From Streptomyces sp. NRRL F-5630 (GTDB taxonomy: Bacteria; Actinomycetota; Actinomycetes; Streptomycetales; Streptomycetaceae), in contig NZ_JOGO01000024.1 in assembly GCF_000719475.1 (NCBI RefSeq), positions 1 to 64,000 on the forward strand: DNA of 64,000 bases, read 5' to 3'. Made by a program: the position numbers and the translations under genes. The notes below the pieces were generated by a model that worked only from the letters and a program-made list of their open reading frames with translations, was not told the DNA's origin and did not search any database. The number at the start of each line of letters is the position of its first letter. Positions within the stretch are counted from its first letter, which is position 1. Positions 33,516 through 41,109 of the stretch are shown piece after piece.

Positions 33516-34673
33516 GTGCGCCGTACCGTTTACAACGAGGACCACGAGGCGTTCCGCGAGACGATCCGCGCCTTCATCGAGGCCGAGGTCGTGCCCCGGC
33601 ACGAGGAGTGGGTGGCCGCAGGACAGGTACCGCGCGATTTCTACTACAAGCTCGGTGAGCTGGGCCTCTTCGGGATCGAGGTGCCCGAGGAGTACGGCGG
33701 CGCGGGCGAGGAGTCCTTCAAGTTCCAGGCGATCCTCTCCGAGGAGACCGCCCGCGCCGGTGTCTCGCTCGGCGGCAGCGGCGTGCACGTCGCGCTGTGC
33801 CTGCCGTACCTCAAGGCGTACGCCACCGAGGAGCAGAAGAAGCGCTGGCTGCCCGACTTCGTCTCCGGCGCCGCGATGTTCGCCATCGCGATGACCGAGC
33901 CCGGCACCGGCTCGGACCTCGCGGGCATGAAGACCACCGCGAAGCGCTCCGCCGACGGCACGCACTACGTCCTCAACGGCGCCAAGACCTTCATCACGGG
34001 CGGCGTCCACGCCGACCGCGTCATCGTCTGCGCCCGTACCGCGCCGCCGAAGGAGGACGACCGCCGCTTCGGCATCTCGCTCCTCGTCGTCGACACGAAG
34101 TCCGAGGGCTACGCGGTCGGCCGCAAGCTCGACAAGCTCGGCCTCAAGACCTCCGACACCGCCGAACTCTCCTTCACCGACGTCAAGGTGCCCGTCGCCG
34201 ACCTCCTCGGCGAGGAGAACAAGGGCTTTCACTACCTCGGCCAGAACCTCCCCCAGGAGCGCCTCGGCATCGCCGTCGGCGCCTACGCGCAGGCCGCCGC
34301 CGCCATCCGCTTCGCGCAGCAGTACGTGCGGGAGCGCACCGTCTTCGGGAAGCCCGTCGCCGCGTTCCAGAACACGAAGTTCGAGCTGGCCGCCTGCAAG
34401 GCAGAGGTCGACGCCGCCGAGGCCGTGTGCGACCGCGCGCTCGAAGCGCACGACAAGGGCGAGCTGACCGCCGCCGAGGCCGCGTCCGCGAAGCTCTTCT
34501 GCACCGAGGTCGCCTCGCGCGTCATCGACCGCTGCCTCCAGCTCCACGGCGGTTACGGCTACATGAACGAGTATCCGATCGCCCGCCTCTACGCGGACAA
34601 CCGCGTCAACCGCATCTACGGTGGCACGAGCGAGGTCATGAAGATGATCATCGCGAAGAGCATGGGGCTGTGA
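33516..34673 (+). CDS. Acyl-CoA dehydrogenase, LCAD/IVD-like
   Basis: 385 residues from GTG 33516, with AGGAGG 9 bases upstream. The acyl-CoA dehydrogenase domains are complete: MTEPGTGSDLAGM, THYVLNGAKTFITGG, LQLHGGYGYMNEYPIARLYAD. Unlike AcdH, the C-terminal YxGTSE motif has Gly where short-chain enzymes have the catalytic Glu (RIYGGTSEVMK). A Glu sits instead in LPQERLGIAV (about residue 248), as in long-chain and isovaleryl-CoA dehydrogenases. The likely role is beta-oxidation of longer or branched acyl-CoAs. It is followed 61 bases later by the TesB thioesterase gene, probably in one transcript. Confidence 0.92.
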   Translation: MRRTVYNEDHEAFRETIRAFIEAEVVPRHEEWVAAGQVPRDFYYKLGELGLFGIEVPEEYGGAGEESFKFQAILSEETARAGVSLGGSGVHVALCLPYLKAYATEEQKKRWLPDFVSGAAMFAIAMTEPGTGSDLAGMKTTAKRSADGTHYVLNGAKTFITGGVHADRVIVCARTAPPKEDDRRFGISLLVVDTKSEGYAVGRKLDKLGLKTSDTAELSFTDVKVPVADLLGEENKGFHYLGQNLPQERLGIAVGAYAQAAAAIRFAQQYVRERTVFGKPVAAFQNTKFELAACKAEVDAAEAVCDRALEAHDKGELTAAEAASAKLFCTEVASRVIDRCLQLHGGYGYMNEYPIARLYADNRVNRIYGGTSEVMKMIIAKSMGL

Positions 34674-34734
34674 GCCGGCCCGGGGCGAGGGCCGCGCACG
34701 CGCGCGCGACCAGGGAGCACAGGGAGTACGCCGT

Positions 34735-35616
34735 ATGAGCGAGGCACTCGACGACCTCCTCGATCTGCTCGATCTGGAGCGGATCGAGGTGGACATCTTC
34801 CGGGGCCAGTCCAGGCCCACCCTCGTCCCGCGCGTCTTCGGCGGGCAGGTCGCGGCTCAGGCGCTCGTCGCCGCGGGCCGCACCGTGCCCGCCGACCGGT
34901 ACGCGCACTCGCTGCACGCGTACTTCCTCGTCGCGGGCGACCCGGGCGCGCCCATCGTCTACCGCGTGGACCGCATCAGGGACGGCCGCTCCTTCACGAC
35001 CCGGCGCGTCGTCGCGATCCAGCACGGCCAGCCGATCTTCCACCTCTCGTGCTCCTTCCAGGTGCACGAGGAAGGACTCGACCACCAGGCGCCGATGCCG
35101 CCCGCGCCCGACCCCGAGTCGCTGCCGAGCGCGCCCGAGGCCCTGCCCCGGTACGCCGAGGCGGTCGGCGGCCCGGCGGTCGTGCGCAAGCTGCTCGAAG
35201 CCCGCGAGGCGGTCGACCTGCGGTACGTGGACGCGCCCCCCTACGCGACCGCCGGGCAGCCGCGCGAGCCGCGCTCGCAGGTGTGGTTCCGCACCAACGG
35301 CAAGCTCGCGGGGGACGATCCGCTCCTGCACGTCTGCCTCGCGACGTACGTCTCGGACATGACGCTGCTCGACTCGGTCCTCCTCGCGCACGGGCGCGGC
35401 GGCTGGGTCACGGGCGACATCGTCGGCGCGAGCCTCGACCACGCCATGTGGTTCCACCGGCCCTTCCGCGCCGACGAGTGGCTCCTGTACGACCAGGAGT
35501 CCCCCTCGTCCTCGGGCGGCCGGGGCCTGGGCCAGGCCCGGATCTACACACAGGACGGGCGGCTCGCGATCTCGGTCATCCAGGAGGGGCTGATGCGGGT
35601 GCCGCGCGAGCGGTGA
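34735..35616 (+). CDS. tesB: Acyl-CoA thioesterase II (TesB)
   Basis: 293 residues, the usual TesB length. Double hotdog fold: N-terminal FGGQVAAQALVAAGRTVP, HSLHAYFLVAGDP, SFTTRRVVAIQHGQPIFHLSCSF; C-terminal SLDHAMWFHRPFRADEWLLYD with the catalytic Asp, and GRGLGQARIYTQDGRLAISVIQEGL. It hydrolyses medium/long-chain acyl-CoAs and could relieve CoA trapping during beta-oxidation with the upstream dehydrogenase. A large hairpin ends the transcript. Confidence 0.94.
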   Translation: MSEALDDLLDLLDLERIEVDIFRGQSRPTLVPRVFGGQVAAQALVAAGRTVPADRYAHSLHAYFLVAGDPGAPIVYRVDRIRDGRSFTTRRVVAIQHGQPIFHLSCSFQVHEEGLDHQAPMPPAPDPESLPSAPEALPRYAEAVGGPAVVRKLLEAREAVDLRYVDAPPYATAGQPREPRSQVWFRTNGKLAGDDPLLHVCLATYVSDMTLLDSVLLAHGRGGWVTGDIVGASLDHAMWFHRPFRADEWLLYDQESPSSSGGRGLGQARIYTQDGRLAISVIQEGLMRVPRER

Positions 35617-35631
35617 CGCGGCCGGATGCCC

Positions 35632-35700
35632 CGGTACGGGTGCGGCGGAGCGTGTCCCGGGTGCCCGGCGGGGCGTGTCCGCCGGGCCGCACCCGTACCG
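35632..35700 (+). terminator. Large hairpin after tesB, just before the next promoter
   Basis: CGGTACGGGTGCGG pairs perfectly with CCGCACCCGTACCG (14 bp), enclosing an inner CCCGGCGG/CCGCCGGG stem. It ends 5 bases before the -10-like CATACT of the transporter gene. Confidence 0.8.
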
Positions 35701-35719
35701 CTCGGCATACTGCGCCGCT

Positions 35720-36721
35720 ATGAGCAGCAGTGATCCCGCGCAGCCGCCCGCCACGACGCCCGACCCCGGCGGCGAGAGCACCTTCACCGTCCTCGTCGCC
35801 GCCGGCGCCAACCTCGCGATCGCCGCGGCGAAGCTCGTCGCCGGGCTCGTCAGCGGCTCCTCGGCGATGCTCTCGGAGGCCGCGCACTCGCTCGCTGACA
35901 CGGTCACCGAGCTGCTGCTCCTGCTCGCGCTGCGGCGCAGCGCCAAGCCCGCAGACGAGGACCACCCGCTCGGCCACGGCCACGAGCGCTACGTCTGGGC
36001 CCTGCTCGCCTCCGTCGCGACGTTCGTCGGCGGCGCCGTCTTCTCCGTCTACGACGGCGTCCACACGCTCACGCACGGCGAGACCCTCGGCAACCCGCTC
36101 CCGTCGTACGCCGTCCTGGCCATCGCCTTCCTCCTGGAGGGCTACTCCCTGCGCACGGGGCTCCAACAGATGGCGGGGGAGGCGCGCGCCGCGCGGACGA
36201 CCTTCCGCAAGCACCTGCGGTGGACGAGCGACACGACCGTCAAGGCCGTCGTCTTCGAGGACTCGGCGGCGCTCGTGGGCCTCGTCCTCGCCGCGGCCGG
36301 TCTCGCGCTCGCGCACGCGACGGGCGACGGCACGTGGGACGGGATCGCGTCACTCCTCATCGGCGCGCTCCTCGTCTGGGTCGCGTGGGTCCTCGGCCGC
36401 TCGAACACCGAACTGCTCACCGGGCGCCCCCTTCCGCCCGCCGAGCGCGCGGCGATCCGCGCCGAACTCCTCGCCACGGAGCACGTCGAGGCGGTCCTCG
36501 ACCTCGTCACGCTCGTCCAGGGCCCCGACGAGGCCCTGGTCGCCGCGAAGATCGACTTCCGCGACGCCTCGACCGCCGCGCAGATCGAGTGGACCTGCGA
36601 ACGCGCCGAACGCCGCATCCGCGAGCGCTTCCCGCGCGTGACCCGGGTCTACCTCGATCCCACGCCCGGAGCGGGCCAGCGGCGGCGGGAGGGGCTGAAC
36701 CCCTGGGGCGACGCGGGCTGA
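35720..36721 (+). CDS. Cation diffusion facilitator (CDF) metal transporter
   Basis: 333 residues. Six membrane helices are visible, with CDF metal-site motifs in helix 2 (AAHSLADTVTELLLL, His/Asp) and helix 5 (AVVFEDSAALVGLVL), the loop DHPLGHGHERYVWALL, and a C-terminal cytoplasmic domain (about 240-330, ELLATEHVEAVLDLV). It probably exports Zn, Fe or Mn by proton antiport. The ATG lacks a ribosome binding site, and a -10-like CATACT (35706-35711) lies 8 bases upstream, suggesting a leaderless transcript. No metal-sensor gene adjoins. Confidence 0.92.
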   Translation: MSSSDPAQPPATTPDPGGESTFTVLVAAGANLAIAAAKLVAGLVSGSSAMLSEAAHSLADTVTELLLLLALRRSAKPADEDHPLGHGHERYVWALLASVATFVGGAVFSVYDGVHTLTHGETLGNPLPSYAVLAIAFLLEGYSLRTGLQQMAGEARAARTTFRKHLRWTSDTTVKAVVFEDSAALVGLVLAAAGLALAHATGDGTWDGIASLLIGALLVWVAWVLGRSNTELLTGRPLPPAERAAIRAELLATEHVEAVLDLVTLVQGPDEALVAAKIDFRDASTAAQIEWTCERAERRIRERFPRVTRVYLDPTPGAGQRRREGLNPWGDAG

Positions 36722-36901
36722 ACCCCTGGGCGGTGCGGGCGGGTTGCCCGCGGGGCGCCGGGACGCGTCACCCGGTGGGGGGCGCCGATCAGCTTGCACG
36801 GGGCACCTATATCCGCACGTATGCGGGGAGGGCCGCCGGGCACGCGGTCCACAACGGCCCCAGGGCCAAGATTCTCCGTCCTCACCGCACAGGAGCCCCC
36901 C

Positions 36902-37144
36902 ATGGTCGTCGTCGGCATCGTCGCGATATGCGCTGTTCTCCTCGTCCTCGCTTTCCTCGTCCCCCGGCTGTCCCGCAAGCCGCAGCACGGCACCCAGCGC
37001 ACGCTGGGCCTCGGCTCGCGCGCCGGGTCCAAGGCCCCCGGCATCCTCGGCAAGCTCTTCAGCAAGCCGTTCAGCAGCAGCTCCCGGGCCGTGGGCCACA
37101 GCGGCTCCGCCGGTCGCAAGGCACGGGGCCACATGCCGTTCTGA
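36902..37144 (+). CDS. Small single-span membrane protein
   Basis: 80 residues from ATG 36902, with AGGAG upstream. One N-terminal helix (VVGIVAICAVLLVLAFLVP) is followed by a basic Ser/Gly-rich tail (PGILGKLFSKPFSSSSRAVG) ending RGHMPF. I recall near-identical small proteins across Streptomyces under a DUF name but no function. A strong hairpin follows at 37188-37220, so it is probably a single-gene transcript. Confidence 0.8.
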   Translation: MVVVGIVAICAVLLVLAFLVPRLSRKPQHGTQRTLGLGSRAGSKAPGILGKLFSKPFSSSSRAVGHSGSAGRKARGHMPF

Positions 37145-37187
37145 CCCCTCCCCGGACGCACCCCCCCAGGGCGCGCGGCGCGGGCAC

Positions 37188-37220
37188 GTGGGGCTGTTCC
37201 CCCGAGGGGAACAGCCCCAC
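37188..37220 (+). terminator. 15-bp perfect hairpin
   Basis: GTGGGGCTGTTCCCC and GGGGAACAGCCCCAC enclose CGA, 43 bases after the small membrane protein gene. Perfect stem, no long T-tract. Confidence 0.8.
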
Positions 37221-37392
37221 TCGCCCCTGTCCTCAGCGGCTCACGAGGCGCCGTGGAGCCGACGGGCCGCGCAGGTGACCGGTTGTCGGGCTGACAGCCG
37301 TGGTGCACGACCACCCGGCCCGCGCGGAGCGCCCCCCTCACGCCTTCCCCGCTCTCCCGGGCGTGCCCAGGCCCGCCCCGCCGCGCTTCCCG

Positions 37393-37776
37393 CTACTGCT
37401 CCCGAGGGCGGCGGTCCAGGTCCGTCAGCTCCTGCGCGAACGTGAGGTGGAGCGGCTCCGGGCCCACGTACCGCTGGCACGGGCAGTCCCGCGCCTCGTA
37501 CCGCTCCGGCTTGTTCTCCGCGTCCCAGGCCACGGCCGCCCGCACCGACTCGTGGCAGCGGCCCTCCGCGTCGTGCGTCGCGAGGTGATGGCCGCAGCCG
37601 CACACCGGCTCGGGCGGCCGTCCGGCGTCGAGCCGCGCCCGCTCTGCCCGCGCCTTCGCCTCCGTGAGTTCCAGTCTGCGCTTGTGCCGCGTCCGCAGCG
37701 CCCTGCGCGCCCGCTCACCGATCCCGCCGCCCCCGAAGACGACCACGAAGAACAGCACCCACAGCCACGTACTCAT
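37393..37776 (-). CDS. Small membrane-anchored protein with Cys/His cluster
   Basis: 127 residues from ATG 37776. One N-terminal helix (TWLWVLFFVVVFGGGGIG) is followed by a charged helical region (RRLELTEAKARAERARLDA) and a metal-binding-like domain: CGCGHHLATHD, GRCHES, and CPCQRYVGP. Five Cys and several His in about 50 residues suggest a zinc site. No named family is recognised. Divergent from the SNF2-type helicase gene with 76 bases between starts. Confidence 0.78.
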   Translation of the reverse strand: MSTWLWVLFFVVVFGGGGIGERARRALRTRHKRRLELTEAKARAERARLDAGRPPEPVCGCGHHLATHDAEGRCHESVRAAVAWDAENKPERYEARDCPCQRYVGPEPLHLTFAQELTDLDRRPREQ

Positions 37777-37852
37777 GTGCCCAACCCCCGTCCGGCATGG
37801 ATGATTCGAGTCTACGCGGGAGCTCGCCCGCGAGACGGGAGGAGAGCGCGCG

Positions 37853-40237
37853 GTGGGACGCGACGAGCGGGAAGCGTACGCACGGGCGAGGAGCCTCGCG
37901 CGAGCGGCCGAGGCGGTGCGGGTCGACTGGCACCGTGCCGTCACCTCCGTACGGAGCGCGGTCGACCCGCTCCTCGAAGCCGAAGTCGCCGCGCTCCTCG
38001 CCCCCGTGCCGCTCGCGCGGCTCCAGGAGGTCACGCGCGGGCGGCTGCGCACCGCCGACGTCGAGGCCGCCGGGTACACCACGGTCGGCGCCCTCCACGA
38101 GGCCGGGGAGCACGCGCTGCTCCGCATACCCGGCGTCGGCGTGGGCCGCGCGCGCCAACTCACGGCCGCCGCCGGGCGGTTCGCCGACACGGTGCGCGAG
38201 GCCCTGACCGTACGGCTGGACGCGGACCGCCCCACGCCCGGCACGACCGCGCTGCTCCGGGCGCTGCACCCGCTCGTCGTCGTCGGGACCGCCGGGCGGC
38301 GCGTCGTCGTCGAGGCGGAGGAGTGGGCCGGACGCTTGGAGGAACCGCTCGCCGTCGCCGCGCCGCTCGACGCCGCCTGGCCGCGCGCCGCCGCCCGGTC
38401 CCTCGCCGCCCGTTGCGTGCCCGCCAGGGGCCGGGCCCTCGCGGCGGCCCGCTCCGCGCTCGACGAACTGCGGGCACTGGTCGCCGAGGCCGCCGCCGCC
38501 GGGCTCGTCGAGCGCTTCGCGCAGACGTCCGCCGATCTGCTCCGCACGCCGGGCTCCGAGGCGGCGGCGTGGACGGACTTCGCCCTGCGCGCCGCCGACT
38601 ACCACGCCGTGCTCGCCTCCGCCGCCGGTCTCGATCCCGGCTCCGCGGCGGTGGCCGGGGACCTTCCCGCGGAGATCGCCGAGGAGGTGCGCCAACAGCC
38701 GCTGGACGAGCGGCATCTGCGCGTCACGCTGCGCCCGTACCAGTCCTTCGGCGCCCGCTTCGCGCTCGCCCGCCGCCGCGTCCTGCTCGGCGACGAGATG
38801 GGGCTCGGCAAGTCGGTGCAGGCGATCGCCGTGCTCACCCACCTCACGGCCGAGGCCGAGGACTGGCGGCGCGAGCGGCGACGCCGGGCGGGCACGGGCG
38901 CCCTCGCCCCGGCCGAGCGCCGCCTCACCGGCTTCCCCGGCGCCCGCGAGGAACCGTCGCCCCCCGGCCTTCCCGGCCCCCGCGACGCGTGGCCCCCCTC
39001 CGGCCAGGACAGCCCGTCCGCCGCCGAGGCGCGCGCCCTCGTCGTCTGCCCGACGAGCCTCCTCATCAACTGGCAGCGCGAATTCGCCACCCACAGCGCG
39101 CTCCCCGTCCACGTCCTCTACGGACCCGGGCGCGCCCGCGCCTACGAGGAGTGGCGCAGCGGCACAGGGGTCGGCCTGACGACGTACACCTCGCTCGCGA
39201 AACTGCCGGTCGCCGACGTGTCCGAGGTCGCGACCGTCGTCCTCGACGAGGCGCAGTACGTCAAGAACCACCGCACCCAGCGGGCGGAGGCCGCCCGCGA
39301 GTGGACCCGGCAGGAGTCGCGCCGCGTCCTGCTCCTGAGCGGTACGCCGATGGAGCACCGCCCCGCCGAACTCGCGGCGCTCGTCGCCTTCCTCGACGAC
39401 CGGCTGCGGCTCACCGGGCCGGAGGCGCCCGAGAGCCCGCACGCGTTCAGGGCCGCGCTCGCCCCCGTCTACCTGCGCCGCGAACAGGCCGATGTCCTCG
39501 CCGAACTGCCCGGCGTCCAGCACACCCGCGAGTGGCTCGCGTCGGGCCCCGCGGAGAACGCCGCCTACCGCGCCGCCGTCGTCGCGGCCCGCTTCCCCGC
39601 GATGCGGCGCGCGGCCTTCGCCGACCCGGAGCACTCCGCGAAGGCCGCCCGGCTGCGGGACCTCGTCGCCGAAGCGGCGGCGAACGGCCGCAAGACGCTC
39701 GTCTTCTCGTACTTCCCCGACGTGCTCGACGCGGTCCGCCCCCACCTGCCGCCCGACGTCCCCGTGCACGGCCCGCTCACCGCGGCGATGGACGCCCGCG
39801 CGCGGCAGGACGTCGTGGACGCCTTCACGACCACTGGCGGACCGGCCGTCCTCCTCGCCCCGATCCGCGTGGCGGGGCTCGGCCTCAACCTCCAGGCCGC
39901 CTCCGTCGTCGTCCTGTGCGAGCCGCAGACGAGCACAGCGCTGGAGTCGCAGGCCATCGCCCGCGCCCACCGCATGGGCCAGGCCCGCTCCGTACGGGTG
40001 CACCACCTCCTCACCCCCGGCGGCATCGACGCGCGTCTCCTCGCCGTGCAGGAGGAGCGCACCCACCTCTTCGACACGCACGCGCGCCGCAGCGTCATCG
40101 CGGAGAGCATCCCCGAGGCGACGGACACCTTCGACGCGGACATCGCGCGCCGGATCGTGGCGGAGGAACGGGAGCGGCTCGGGGTGGCGGAGACCGAAGG
40201 GCCGGACGGCCCGCGAGCGGTCCGGGGAGGGGGCTGA
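37853..40237 (+). CDS. SNF2-family DEAD/DEAH helicase-like ATPase
   Basis: 794 residues from GTG 37853. The N-terminal part (about 1-270) includes a helix-hairpin-helix-like segment ALLRIPGVGVGRARQL and is otherwise unrecognised. The SNF2 N-lobe starts LRPYQSFGARFALARRRVLLG and has Walker A DEMGLGKSVQAIAVL, then VVLDEAQYVKNH (DEAQ box) and LLLSGTPMEHRPAEL. The C-lobe shows KTLVFSYFPDVLDAV, APIRVAGLGLNLQAA and ESQAIARAHRMGQ (motif VI). A 60-residue Pro/Arg-rich insert (about 343-398) interrupts the N-lobe after motif I. It is probably a DNA translocase in repair or chromatin remodelling; no partner gene is evident. Confidence 0.92.
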   Translation: MGRDEREAYARARSLARAAEAVRVDWHRAVTSVRSAVDPLLEAEVAALLAPVPLARLQEVTRGRLRTADVEAAGYTTVGALHEAGEHALLRIPGVGVGRARQLTAAAGRFADTVREALTVRLDADRPTPGTTALLRALHPLVVVGTAGRRVVVEAEEWAGRLEEPLAVAAPLDAAWPRAAARSLAARCVPARGRALAAARSALDELRALVAEAAAAGLVERFAQTSADLLRTPGSEAAAWTDFALRAADYHAVLASAAGLDPGSAAVAGDLPAEIAEEVRQQPLDERHLRVTLRPYQSFGARFALARRRVLLGDEMGLGKSVQAIAVLTHLTAEAEDWRRERRRRAGTGALAPAERRLTGFPGAREEPSPPGLPGPRDAWPPSGQDSPSAAEARALVVCPTSLLINWQREFATHSALPVHVLYGPGRARAYEEWRSGTGVGLTTYTSLAKLPVADVSEVATVVLDEAQYVKNHRTQRAEAAREWTRQESRRVLLLSGTPMEHRPAELAALVAFLDDRLRLTGPEAPESPHAFRAALAPVYLRREQADVLAELPGVQHTREWLASGPAENAAYRAAVVAARFPAMRRAAFADPEHSAKAARLRDLVAEAAANGRKTLVFSYFPDVLDAVRPHLPPDVPVHGPLTAAMDARARQDVVDAFTTTGGPAVLLAPIRVAGLGLNLQAASVVVLCEPQTSTALESQAIARAHRMGQARSVRVHHLLTPGGIDARLLAVQEERTHLFDTHARRSVIAESIPEATDTFDADIARRIVAEERERLGVAETEGPDGPRAVRGGG

Positions 40238-40410
40238 ACGGCCGGAAACCCGTCTCCGGCGACCATGACGAGCGCCAGGGGGCAGGGGGCAGCCGAGTGC
40301 GGGGCAGGTCCGACGCCGCCCAGGGACGCCGGACCTGCGACGAGACAGCGAACAACGGCGTCTCCCGAGGGCTGTCCGCCGCCCTGCCGCAGGCCGGGTC
40401 GGCCCGGCGC

Positions 40411-41109
40411 TCAGGGGGCCCGGTACTCCTGCTCCGGCCGTCCGGCGGCCCCGTAGCGCAGACGCATCCGGAGCAGCCCGCGGCCGACCATGTCAGCCAG
40501 GTACCGCTGGGCGGTGGCCCGCGATACGCCGACCAGCGCGGCGACCTCACCGGCGGACAGCGGGCCCGCCGCGTCCTGGACGGCGCCGAGCACCAGCTCC
40601 CGGGTCACGGTGTGCGCGGCGGTGGCCGACCGGCGACCGCCCGCGCCGCCTCCGCGCAGCGCGGCGAGCGCGTCGTCCAGCGCCTCCTGGTCGAGGGTCT
40701 CCGCGGCGGTCAGTTGCCGGTACCGCGCATAGCCGCGCAGCCGGGCGGCGAGCGCCTCCGGCGCGAAGGGCTTGATCAGGTACGCGAGCGCGCCCGCCGC
40801 CAGCGCCGTGCGCACGGTACGGCCCTCGGCCGCCGCGCTCAGCACGAACGTGTCGCAGGGCAGCGCCCGCAGCAGCTCCAGCCCCGGACGGTCCGGCAGG
40901 TACAGATCGACGAGGGCCAGATCCACCGGTGCCTCGGCCCGCCCCGCCGCCGCCAGCGCCTCGTCGGCCGAGCGTGCCACCCCGGCGACCGCGCAGCCCG
41001 GCGTCTCCGCCACGATGTCCGAGTGCAGCCCGGCGACCCGGAAGTCGTCGTCGACGACCAGGACGGACAGGGGCCGCCGCTCGTCCGCGGCCGTACGGCT
41101 GATGCTCAT
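40411..41109 (-). CDS. CitB/DcuR-type response regulator
   Basis: 232 residues. Receiver domain about 15-130: LSVLVVDDDFRVAG, phospho-acceptor Asp in LALVDLYLPDRPGLELL, Thr/Ser strand TFVLSAAAEGRTV, Lys in AYLIKPF. The C-terminal effector has an HTH (LSAGEVAALVGVSRATAQRYL) in the DpiA/CitB style rather than LuxR style. The ATG overlaps the kinase stop (ATGA). With the CitA-like kinase it should control uptake of a carboxylate or sugar acid, most likely through the divergent GntP permease gene. Confidence 0.92.
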   Translation of the reverse strand: MSISRTAADERRPLSVLVVDDDFRVAGLHSDIVAETPGCAVAGVARSADEALAAAGRAEAPVDLALVDLYLPDRPGLELLRALPCDTFVLSAAAEGRTVRTALAAGALAYLIKPFAPEALAARLRGYARYRQLTAAETLDQEALDDALAALRGGGAGGRRSATAAHTVTRELVLGAVQDAAGPLSAGEVAALVGVSRATAQRYLADMVGRGLLRMRLRYGAAGRPEQEYRAP

